This document shows positions 1 through 5,920 of a stretch of 9,270 nucleotides of DNA, piece after piece. The DNA lies in NCBI GenBank assembly GCA_020629595.1, contig JAHDDA010000084.1, positions 1-9,270 on the forward strand, in the 5' to 3' direction. The notes under the pieces are model-generated. The model worked only from the letters and a program-made list of their open reading frames with translations, was not told the DNA's origin and ran no database searches. Every line of letters begins with the position of its first letter. The first letter of the stretch is position 1. A program made the translations under genes and the position numbers. The DNA is from Chitinophagales bacterium (lineage in GTDB: Bacteria > Bacteroidota > Bacteroidia > Chitinophagales > UBA2359).

Positions 1-25
1 TAATTGTAATTAAGTTTTACAGACT

Positions 26-877
26 ATGAAATCGGCTAAAAAGAAGCAATCTACCCAAAAGGCTTACGATGGTTATAATCTTAGCTATGCTCGTGCAGAA
101 GATAGCAAGGTGAAGCAGGCAATTATTAGAACGGTTGAAAATTTATCGGGTAAAAAGCAGTTGAATCAACTTTACCAAGAATTGCACGCAAGTAATCCAA
201 CGCCTTACAATGTTTGGTTTAATGCTTTGGAAAAACTAAACATAAAAGTAGATTTTGACCAAGCACAATTGAATAAAGTTCCACGTTCTGGACCTGTAAT
301 TTTTGTAGCAAATCATCCGTATGGAATTGTAGATGGAGCTGTTTTTTTGTACTTGGTTTCTCAAGTGCGTAAAGATTATTTTTTGTTGGTTCACGAGGTG
401 CTTTCACACGAACCTATTATGAAAAAGCATTTATTGCCTGTTGATTTTAGAGGAAATGAACAAGCAATGCAGACCAATTTGCGTACTAAGGAACTTACTA
501 CTCAACGACTGAACAACGGAGAGGCTTTGGTTATTTTTCCAGCAGGTGCCGTAGCAACGCAAAAGCGTTTTTCGTTGCGTGGTGAAGCTAAAGAATGGCC
601 CTGGCGAAGGTTTATTTGTACCCGTATTCACGAAACACAATGTACTGTAGTTCCTATATTTTTTTATGGCGAAAACAGTAAAGCATTTCAAATAGTAAGC
701 AAGTTTAGTATGAATTTGCGTTATGGTTTACTTTTACACGAAGCTATTAATAAAAAAGGCGAAACGGTTAAAGCAGAAATTGGCAATCCAATTGTTTATG
801 AGCAAATGAGTAAATATACAGACCGCCAAGAACTAATTGAGTTTTTGTACAAGGAAACAATGAATCTTAAAAAGTGA
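26..877 (+). CDS. PlsC-like lysophospholipid/aminolipid O-acyltransferase
   Basis: This 283-residue protein probably transfers an acyl chain to a lyso-lipid at the inner face of the membrane. The acyltransferase block is clear: VANHPYGIVDG at residues 94-104 supplies the catalytic His97 and Asp103, spaced HX5D rather than the textbook HX4D. This spacing occurs in the haemolysin-like branch of the family (NHPxGxxDG). The acceptor-binding FPAG motif lies at 171-174 and a VVPIFFYGENS strand at 208-218. The basic, hydrophilic N-terminus has no signal peptide or transmembrane helix. The start is the first ATG after an in-frame stop at 11-13. In Bacteroidota, relatives of this type include the O-acyltransferase GlsA of glycine-lipid synthesis, whose partner N-acyltransferase is often adjacent. 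Only 25 bp of upstream sequence is visible, so the partner cannot be checked. The family is secure; the substrate is inference. Confidence 0.88.
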   Translation: MKSAKKKQSTQKAYDGYNLSYARAEDSKVKQAIIRTVENLSGKKQLNQLYQELHASNPTPYNVWFNALEKLNIKVDFDQAQLNKVPRSGPVIFVANHPYGIVDGAVFLYLVSQVRKDYFLLVHEVLSHEPIMKKHLLPVDFRGNEQAMQTNLRTKELTTQRLNNGEALVIFPAGAVATQKRFSLRGEAKEWPWRRFICTRIHETQCTVVPIFFYGENSKAFQIVSKFSMNLRYGLLLHEAINKKGETVKAEIGNPIVYEQMSKYTDRQELIEFLYKETMNLKK

Positions 878-884
878 TTCTTTC

Positions 885-918
885 GTTGGTCATTTATACC
901 AACAAAATATGTATAAAT
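885..918. terminator. possible weak bidirectional terminator between convergent genes
   Basis: The 43-bp gap between two convergent genes holds two overlapping inverted repeats. GTTGGT (885-890) pairs with ACCAAC (898-903) across a 7-nt loop, and ATTTATAC (892-899) pairs with GTATAAAT (911-918). The two stems exclude each other. Neither is GC-rich, although a T-run (924-929) follows on the plus strand. Position supports a terminator role; the stems alone are weak evidence. Confidence 0.3.
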
Positions 919-920
919 GC

Positions 921-1265
921 CTATTTTTTCTTACTGAAAAAAGCAAAAGCCAATGCACCAATTACGGCTGTGCCTACAATAGCTAAACCTGTAATTTGAC
1001 GTTTTGTTAAACCTGACTTTTTAACTTCTTCAATTACCTTTTTGCCTTCCTGTTCTAGTTCATTCAAGCCTTCTTGAACGTTGGGTGGAATAAGGTTGGC
1101 TGTTTCTACTTCTTTTTCTATTTTACTTTTCCCTTTAGAAAATAAACCTAAAACATCGTTTAAAATGTCTTTGCGTAGCTCATTGCGTCTTGCTCTATTT
1201 TGCTGTTTGGCTTTCATACGCATTAACTTGGCTCTATTTTCTGAAGATAACATTGAGTTTGACAT
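921..1265 (-). CDS. small tail-anchored membrane protein, unknown function
   Basis: This is a 114-residue protein that I do not recognise by name. The N-terminal part (about 10-50) is strongly basic and probably helical. The middle (about 60-85) is charged and Glu/Lys-rich, and residues 91-110 form one hydrophobic, Gly/Ala-rich helix followed by a basic SKKK tail. That topology (soluble charged domain, C-terminal anchor) resembles the YqjD/ElaB or YtxH type of small stress-related envelope proteins, but I see no diagnostic motif. A second Met at residue 5 is an alternative start. No ribosome-binding site is evident for either, as is usual in Bacteroidota. It lies on the same strand downstream of a holin-like membrane protein, which suits an envelope or stress role by inference. 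Confidence 0.7.
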   Translation of the reverse strand: MSNSMLSSENRAKLMRMKAKQQNRARRNELRKDILNDVLGLFSKGKSKIEKEVETANLIPPNVQEGLNELEQEGKKVIEEVKKSGLTKRQITGLAIVGTAVIGALAFAFFSKKK

Positions 1266-1358
1266 AGATATAAATTGTGATTTGAACGTTAGGTCTTGAA
1301 ATTAAATTGACATAATAAATTAATGTGAGAGATTATTCAATTGTTTATAGTTAAGCTT

Positions 1359-1487
1359 CAAGTTGTGATGTATAAAATTTCAACCCTAAAGAATGATTAT
1401 TTTTGTAGTGATGGCATCGGCAGTCGCACTGTTATCGCATCATTGGACACGATAAATCGGTGTCCCTACTAAATACATCGCAACTTG
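1359..1487. repeat. MITE/REP-like element with 15-bp inverted ends
   Basis: CAAGTTGTGATGTAT (1359-1373) and ATACATCGCAACTTG (1473-1487) are inverted repeats matching at 14 of 15 positions, and the single difference would be a G-U pair in RNA. Between them, GGACAC (1445-1450) and GTGTCC (1460-1465) form a second stem, extended by GAT/ATC with one bulge. Just outside lie TTATAGTTAA (1345-1354) and TTATAGTCAA (1490-1499), a 9/10 direct repeat that could be a target-site duplication. The GGACACGAT...GTGTCCCTAC core resembles palindromic intergenic repeats that I associate with Bacteroidota and cyanobacterial genomes; that likeness is from memory. There is no coding capacity, so any mobility would need a transposase supplied elsewhere. 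Confidence 0.55.
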
Positions 1488-1492
1488 GGTTA

Positions 1493-1506
1493 TAGTCAAT
1501 AGTCAA
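1493..1506. repeat. 7-bp tandem duplication (TAGTCAA x2)
   Basis: TAGTCAA occurs twice head to tail immediately beside the right end of the palindromic element. Two copies are too few to call a satellite. Short heptamer arrays of this TTGACTA type occur between Bacteroidota genes, so it may be the remnant of a longer array. Its first copy overlaps the possible target-site duplication. Confidence 0.4.
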
Positions 1507-1585
1507 CAGACCACAAAAGCGTATTCTTTATCTTCAAAGTGTGTTATTTCTGTGGATATTGGACTAATAAACTTTGGACTTTATA

Positions 1586-1954
1586 CTACTTATTCCCCAT
1601 ATTTATAATTCCCTCAAATACTTTATTGTAAACTTTTTTTTGTAGCAACGATTTTCGGAAAAAAACCAATAATATAAGCACTACAAGATGAAATAATAAA
1701 ACAGTAGCATAGCCAAAAAGAATTGGGTTGCCTTTGAAACCAAGATAAACGTGTAAAAAAGCCAAAATATGTGGTCCGCAAACTATAAAACTTATCCAGG
1801 TTAAAAATGTCCAAACTGCAATAACAATACTTGCATAAGTAGATGAACTTTTTTCTGCTACTTTTTCGGCACTTGAAATACGTAAATCATCGAATTGCCC
1901 CGATAATTCACTTTTCACAAATGATAAATATTTGTTTGAATTTTTTTCTGACAT
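1586..1954 (-). CDS. two-helix membrane protein, phage-holin-III/YqjE-like
   Basis: This is a 122-residue inner-membrane protein. An amphipathic, charged N-terminal segment (1-38) is followed by two long hydrophobic helices at about 41-68 and 77-100. They are joined by a short Gly-containing turn (LGFKGNP), and a basic tail follows (RKSLLQKK). This layout matches the family annotated in Bacteroidota as 'phage holin family protein' (holin superfamily III, related to E. coli YqjE). In those bacteria it is a chromosomal envelope or stress protein and not evidence of a prophage. No phage genes are nearby. It is co-directional with ApaG upstream (124-bp gap, in which I see no signal) and with the tail-anchored protein downstream. 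The family call rests on topology and general resemblance, so it is moderate. Confidence 0.65.
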   Translation of the reverse strand: MSEKNSNKYLSFVKSELSGQFDDLRISSAEKVAEKSSSTYASIVIAVWTFLTWISFIVCGPHILAFLHVYLGFKGNPILFGYATVLLFHLVVLILLVFFRKSLLQKKVYNKVFEGIINMGNK

Positions 1955-2078
1955 TTATACAGATTTTAGGCTCAAATTAGTATCTGAACCATTTCATTAC
2001 TTTCTAATATTCGAAGATAATGTGTTTTACCTAAATTTTGAAGGTTGTGAACTACACAAAGTTTTAATATTTCAAAAA

Positions 2079-2468
2079 TTAATTAAGTTTAACAGGTGCT
2101 TGCATATAAAAAATAGGAATTTCAACTTCAAAAGTTGAGTCATCGGCAAGGCGTTTCATTGTGTATGTTCCAAACATCTTGCCCATTGGTGCGTTCAAAT
2201 GACAGCCAGAAATATAAGAATATTTAGCATTGGGTAAGATACTTGGTTGTCGTCCTACAACACCATCGCCTTCTACAAAACGTTCTAAACCATACGAATC
2301 AACAATATGCCATTTTCTACTTAGTAATTGAATGTGTTTATCGCTTAAATTCTCAATAGTAATGGTATAAGCAAACACAAATTCACCCAAAGCTGGTTGC
2401 GAATGTTTTGGCTGGTAAATTACCTTAGCGGTTACTTTAATATTATGTGTGGTGGCTGAAAACGTCAT
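2079..2468 (-). CDS. apaG: ApaG domain protein
   Basis: This 129-residue protein is full length for ApaG (DUF525), a single fibronectin-III-like beta domain. Diagnostic sequence includes the VEGDGVVGRQP segment at residues 65-75 (family pattern GxGVVGxQP) and YISGCHLNAPMGKMFGTYTM at 85-104 (family pattern ending GxMxGxY.M). The soluble protein has historically been linked to cobalt/magnesium efflux in Salmonella (CorD). Its biochemical role is still not settled, and similar domains act as protein-interaction modules in eukaryotic F-box proteins. It starts 58 bp after gmk on the same strand, so the two may be co-transcribed. I see no independent promoter that matches the Bacteroidota consensus well. 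Confidence 0.93.
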   Translation of the reverse strand: MTFSATTHNIKVTAKVIYQPKHSQPALGEFVFAYTITIENLSDKHIQLLSRKWHIVDSYGLERFVEGDGVVGRQPSILPNAKYSYISGCHLNAPMGKMFGTYTMKRLADDSTFEVEIPIFYMQAPVKLN

Positions 2469-2526
2469 TACTTAACAAAGAAAGTATATTTTTAGGAAAG
2501 TTCAGGGTAAGTAAATGAAAAATAAA

Positions 2527-3099
2527 TTAATCATTAGTCAAAAATGCCTCAACCACACTTAAAGCATTTTTCTTAGCTTCTTCTAAGTCATCATTTACTA
2601 CGGCAATATCAAATTCGTTTTCGTAGGTCATTTCTAATTGCACACGAGCCAAACGCTTTCTTAAACTTTCTTCCGATTCGGTATTTCTATCAATTAAGCG
2701 TTGTTCTAAAGTTTCGTAAGATGGTGGTTTCACAAAAACAGATAAAGCCTTTTCGCCATAATATTTTTTAATATTAACTGCTCCTTTTACATCAACATCA
2801 AAAATTACACTTTTACCATTTGCCCAAATACGATTTACCTCACTTTTTAAAGTACCGTAGTAGCTTCCTTCGTAAACTTCTTCGTATTCTAAAAATGCAC
2901 CTTCTTGTATTTTATTTTCAAAAAAGCTTTGTTCAAAAAAGTAGTAATCTTTACCATCTTCTTCGTAATAACGTTTGGGGCGTGTAGTAGCCGAAACAGA
3001 AAATGCTAGTTTTTCTGTTAATTCGTTTAGTAAATAACGAACCAACGTGGTTTTTCCAGCTCCAGAAGGTGCTGTGAATATGACTACTTTCTTATTCAA
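2527..3099 (-). CDS. gmk: guanylate kinase
   Basis: Gmk phosphorylates GMP to GDP using ATP and is essential for GTP supply. The 190-residue length is normal. The P-loop APSGAGKT spans residues 10-17. The GMP-binding S36-x-T-T-R40-x-x-R43 motif, the YGT segment near residue 80 and the DVDVKGA segment near residue 100 are all intact. The start codon must be non-ATG. The only in-frame codons between an upstream stop (3115-3117) and the P-loop give TTG at 3097-3099, which places the P-loop at the usual distance from the N-terminus. There is no alternative Met before the P-loop. In many Bacteroidota gmk sits between a YicC-like gene and nadD; neither is present here, and apaG follows instead. Confidence 0.96.
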   Translation of the reverse strand: MNKKVVIFTAPSGAGKTTLVRYLLNELTEKLAFSVSATTRPKRYYEEDGKDYYFFEQSFFENKIQEGAFLEYEEVYEGSYYGTLKSEVNRIWANGKSVIFDVDVKGAVNIKKYYGEKALSVFVKPPSYETLEQRLIDRNTESEESLRKRLARVQLEMTYENEFDIAVVNDDLEEAKKNALSVVEAFLTND

Positions 3100-3109
3100 G
3101 ATAGGTTTG

Positions 3110-3141
3110 CAAAATTAATACTTATAATAAAGCAAGACAAA
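3110..3141 (-). promoter_or_regulatory. Bacteroidota-type promoter for gmk
   Basis: Read on the minus strand, TTTG (3138-3141) is followed after 20 nt by TAATTTTG (3110-3117). Both parts fit the Bacteroidota sigma-ABfr consensus (TTTG near -33, TAnnTTTG near -7) with suitable spacing. The -7 element ends only 10 nt before the TTG start codon, so the predicted mRNA has a leader of just a few bases. Confidence 0.6.
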
Positions 3142-3208
3142 GAAAAAGTAATTTAGTTTATTCAATAAAAAGTTTACGGAAGTAAGTGTTTTATTAAACT
3201 TAAAATTT

Positions 3209-3216
3209 TAGCTTTG
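3209..3216 (+). promoter_or_regulatory. candidate -7 element for the lipoprotein gene
   Basis: TAGCTTTG fits TAnnTTTG exactly and ends 5 nt before the ATG at 3222, which would give an essentially leaderless transcript. Upstream at the -33 position there is only GTG (3186-3188) and no clear TTTG, so the call is weaker than the divergent gmk promoter. Confidence 0.35.
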
Positions 3217-3221
3217 GAAAT

Positions 3222-4490
3222 ATGAAATACTTTAAGTTCTTAATTTTTTTGGCAATTAGCATTGTATTTTTAAGTGCAAGTTGTGGAAAAGATGATAATA
3301 ATAGTGAAAATACAGAAACCACAGATGAATTTGCTGATGATTCTACCGAAGGAACAACTGATGACTCAACTGATGATTCGGTAGTAGAAATACAAAAGGA
3401 TACAATAAGGTTTGCCAGTTTTAATGTTTCTATGTATGGCGAAACGGCTGAGCAAGTGGCTTCACAAACGGCTAATTTTGGTAATGTGAAATATGCTAGA
3501 GTTGCCCGTATAATTCAAGAAATTCGCCCTGATGTATTGGCGCTTATGGAGTTTGATTACGATGCAAGCGGTCAAAGCCTCGAAAATTTTAAAACCAACT
3601 TTTTGGAATATAAATTAGAAGAGTCGGGCGATACAATTGTATATAATTACGCTTATCAAGTACCTTCTAATACGGGTTTACTTTCCGAAGTAGATATTGA
3701 TGGCAATGGTTCGGTAAGTTTACCCAATGATGCGTTTGGTTTTGGTAATTTTGAAGGACAATATGCCTTCGCTATTTTATCGAAATATCCTTTGGATTTA
3801 GAAAACATACGTTCTTTTCAGCAATTTTTATGGAAAGATATTCCTAATGCTTTATTGCCTGAAAATGCCGATGGTTCTAGCTATTATTCTGAAGAAGCAT
3901 TAGCAGTTTTTCGCATTTCTTCAAAAAATCATATTGATATTCCTGTACAATTGCCCAACGGAAAAACGGTTCATACCATACTTGCACACCCAACACCACC
4001 TGTTTTTGATGGTGCAGAAGATAGAAATGGTAAACGCAACCACGATGAAATAAAATTATTGGCTGATTATATTAACGATGCCGATTATTTAATTGACGAT
4101 GCAGGACAAAGTGGTGGTTTAGCTTCTGATAACTCTTTTGTAATTATGGGCGATTTGAATGCCGATCCTGTTGATGGTGATAGTGCCGAAAATCCTATTT
4201 TACAATTATTGAATAACGAAAATATAAACCAAGCGGTTTGTTTTGGCGAAAACATTCCACAAAGTAATGGTGGTGCTGAACATAACCAGCAAGCCAATCA
4301 CGAAGGAAATCCTGCTTTTGATACTTCATTTTTTGGTTTACGCATAGATTATGTTTTGCCTTCTGCTGATTTAGAGGTTTTAGAAAGTGGTGTTTTTTGG
4401 CCCTCAAGCACAGAAGAATTATATTATTTGGTTGAAGACGAAGGAAGTTCTGACCACTTAATGGTTTGGGTTGATTTGGTAGTTGAATAG
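3222..4490 (+). CDS. surface lipoprotein of the endonuclease/exonuclease/phosphatase family
   Basis: This is a 422-residue exported metal-dependent phosphodiesterase or phosphatase. Residues 1-20 form a lipoprotein signal peptide (basic start, hydrophobic core, LSAS before Cys21). The mature end reads CGKDDNN; Lys-Asp-Asp straight after the lipid-bearing Cys matches the lipoprotein export signal that sends Bacteroidota lipoproteins to the cell surface. An acidic Ser/Thr/Asp linker (about 27-57) tethers the catalytic domain. All hallmark residues of the EEP fold are present: Asn68 (FASFN), Glu110 (LALMEFD), His256 (LAHPTPP), Asp311/Asn313 (GDLNADP), Asp376 (RIDYVLP) and Asp411-His412 (SDH). 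The substrate (DNA, nucleotides, phospholipid or phytate-like) cannot be read from sequence. The gene ends 19 bp from the convergent ATPase gene with no visible terminator. Confidence 0.9.
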   Translation: MKYFKFLIFLAISIVFLSASCGKDDNNSENTETTDEFADDSTEGTTDDSTDDSVVEIQKDTIRFASFNVSMYGETAEQVASQTANFGNVKYARVARIIQEIRPDVLALMEFDYDASGQSLENFKTNFLEYKLEESGDTIVYNYAYQVPSNTGLLSEVDIDGNGSVSLPNDAFGFGNFEGQYAFAILSKYPLDLENIRSFQQFLWKDIPNALLPENADGSSYYSEEALAVFRISSKNHIDIPVQLPNGKTVHTILAHPTPPVFDGAEDRNGKRNHDEIKLLADYINDADYLIDDAGQSGGLASDNSFVIMGDLNADPVDGDSAENPILQLLNNENINQAVCFGENIPQSNGGAEHNQQANHEGNPAFDTSFFGLRIDYVLPSADLEVLESGVFWPSSTEELYYLVEDEGSSDHLMVWVDLVVE

Positions 4491-4509
4491 TCTTAATATA
4501 TTGAATTAC

Positions 4510-5706
4510 TTACCATCTTTTTCCACCCAATAAGCCCCCAACCCAAAGGTCGCCTAGTGTTTGGTTATTGGCTGTTGCAGGTAAATCATTTTCCGATTTA
4601 TGGCTAATAATTGTTTCGTTTTTATCATCTTTTTCAAATACACGCAAACTGTTTAATTCAAAAATATTGAGTAAAGTTGGCGAATGTGTGGTAATTATCA
4701 TTTGGGTATTTTCAGAGGCGTAACTTATCAATTCGCTTATGGCGTGTATCATATCGGGATGCAGCCCAATTTCGGGCGTATCTATACATACCACACTACC
4801 TCTTTCAGGATTTAAAAATATAGATAGCAATAGTAAATATTGCAATGTTCCATCTGAAATTTGCTCGAAAATAATGGTTCTGTTTAAACACTTTTCACGC
4901 AAAGCAAGTAAAATTTTACTACCAAAATAATTAAATTTAAAATCTCTAAAATGTGGATTTATTTTTTCTAAATATTCTGCAATTTTATCAAATACTTCAA
5001 TTTCTTCACAATCAAAGTTATTGAGTAAGGTAATTAAATTATCGCCATTTTGATTCAGACTTTTTTCAATGCTAAAAGAAGCATATTGCCTTAATTTACT
5101 ATTGCTTGATGTATCAAATCTATCATAAAATTTTAGGCTTTCAATTATTTTTTTTAGCTCAAATAAAATTGGGTGCTTTTCTAAATTTTCTACTATTTGT
5201 AATGCTAATTCTGTTTTATCGTTGGTATGAAAAGTCTCATAAACTTCACTGGAATTTTCTTTCTGGTTTAAAAAACTAATTTCATCATTTTCAGAAATCA
5301 GAAGTTTTTCTATTTCATTTGTAGTTTTATTTTTAACGGTAATTAATTCATTAAGGTAATACATTGAGTTTCCAATGGCTTTAATTTTTATTTCATAATG
5401 AACATTGTTATTGTATTTTTCAAAAGATTTATGTTTAAAAATTTGCTTATCAAATTCATAAGTCAAGCAAATTTCTTCTTTATTTCCTCCAAAATGAGGC
5501 ACATTTACAAAACCTCCCCACTTGCCTAAAAATACGTTTTTAAAACCTTTGTCCTCAATAGCTTCAGAAAGTAAATAAATGGCTTTTAAAAAGTTAGACT
5601 TACCACTACCGTTTATACCCACAAGTACATTTACCTTGGTGTTTAATGCCAAAGTTGTCGGTTTTCCAAAGCTAAAAAAGTTTTCTAATGTTATATTTTT
5701 GAACAT
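4510..5706 (-). CDS. AAA_21/COG4637-like ATPase
   Basis: This 398-residue cytoplasmic P-loop ATPase has an ABC/SMC-like head without a long coiled coil. The N-terminal ENFFSFG segment is typical of AAA_15/AAA_21 proteins. The Walker A is GINGSGKS (30-37), the ABC-type signature ISDGT lies at 283-287, Walker B plus Pro-loop reads CIDTPEIGLHP (307-317), and the H-loop THSP has His341. The tail LGDLWVGGLLGGKRW matches the characteristic end of COG4637 predicted ATPases. The residue after the Walker B Asp309 is Thr310 where most relatives have catalytic Glu; Glu312 is retained. Proteins of this group are often paired with a small downstream nuclease-like gene (for example DUF4276). Here the downstream position is occupied by a convergent unrelated gene, so it appears solitary. 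Its biological role is unknown; defence or DNA-related function is only a family-level guess. Confidence 0.88.
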   Translation of the reverse strand: MFKNITLENFFSFGKPTTLALNTKVNVLVGINGSGKSNFLKAIYLLSEAIEDKGFKNVFLGKWGGFVNVPHFGGNKEEICLTYEFDKQIFKHKSFEKYNNNVHYEIKIKAIGNSMYYLNELITVKNKTTNEIEKLLISENDEISFLNQKENSSEVYETFHTNDKTELALQIVENLEKHPILFELKKIIESLKFYDRFDTSSNSKLRQYASFSIEKSLNQNGDNLITLLNNFDCEEIEVFDKIAEYLEKINPHFRDFKFNYFGSKILLALREKCLNRTIIFEQISDGTLQYLLLLSIFLNPERGSVVCIDTPEIGLHPDMIHAISELISYASENTQMIITTHSPTLLNIFELNSLRVFEKDDKNETIISHKSENDLPATANNQTLGDLWVGGLLGGKRW

Positions 5707-5768
5707 AATTTCAGATGATGAAATAAAGCAATTTTTCTTAAATACTTCTATTTATTTTTTGCAATAAA

Positions 5769-5915
5769 TATGGCTCTTGCCAAATTTTCGTGGAATACTT
5801 GAAATTGATTATATATTGCTCCTGAAAGTTTGTAACTTTCAGCATTTTAAGGCGAACAAATAAGTTACAAACTTATTAAAGCGAGATTTACCACGAAAAT
5901 TTAAGAAGCACCATA
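5769..5915. repeat. 147-bp nested palindrome, MITE-like
   Basis: The perfect 12-bp inverted repeat AAATTTTCGTGG (5782-5793) / CCACGAAAATTT (5891-5902) continues outward imperfectly to TATGG (5769-5773) / CCATA (5911-5915), giving ends that match at 20 of 25 positions. Inside are two hairpins: CTGAAAGTT-tgt-AACTTTCAG (5822-5842) and AATAAGTT-aca-AACTTATT (5859-5877). Their cores (AAGTTTGTAACTT and AAGTTACAAACTT) are reverse complements of each other. The element has no coding capacity. It lies between two co-directional minus-strand genes and ends 5 bp from the stop codon of the upstream one, so it could also act as a terminator or mRNA-end structure. No target-site duplication was seen. Confidence 0.6.
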
Positions 5916-5920
5916 AAACT

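Larger units (their letters stand above)
1266..1585. other. 320-bp non-coding gap
   Basis: No plausible gene was found here on either strand. The stretch contains the repeat-like element at 1359-1487, flanking near-direct repeats at 1345-1354 and 1490-1499, and a 7-bp tandem duplication at 1493-1506. The rest is AT-rich and featureless to the eye. It separates two small membrane-protein genes that could otherwise be an operon. Confidence 0.7.

Noticed and set aside
1081..1299. Plus-strand open frame over the tail-anchored gene
   Set aside because: It is antisense to a better-supported minus-strand gene and has no recognisable protein character; the same holds for the other antisense frames, such as 219-407, 431-691, 1932-2138, 4085-4407, 4739-4930 and 5579-5767.
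1398..1405. TATTTTTG matching the TAnnTTTG promoter consensus
   Set aside because: No TTTG/TTG at the right upstream distance and no plus-strand gene follows; a chance match in AT-rich DNA inside the repeat element.
1359..1506. CRISPR or riboswitch in the non-coding gap
   Set aside because: There is no regularly spaced direct repeat, and the gap lies downstream-to-upstream of minor genes without a recognisable aptamer; inverted ends fit a MITE-like repeat better.
1586..1954. Prophage remnant suggested by the holin-like protein
   Set aside because: No lysis, structural or integrase genes are nearby; holin-III-like proteins are ordinary chromosomal envelope proteins in Bacteroidota.
4491..4509. 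Terminator between the convergent lipoprotein and ATPase genes
   Set aside because: Only a short AATATATT palindrome is present; no stem of useful length.
4510..5706. Calling the ATPase a known anti-phage defence gene
   Set aside because: No partner effector or defence neighbours are visible; the ATPase family is too broad to assign defence from sequence alone.
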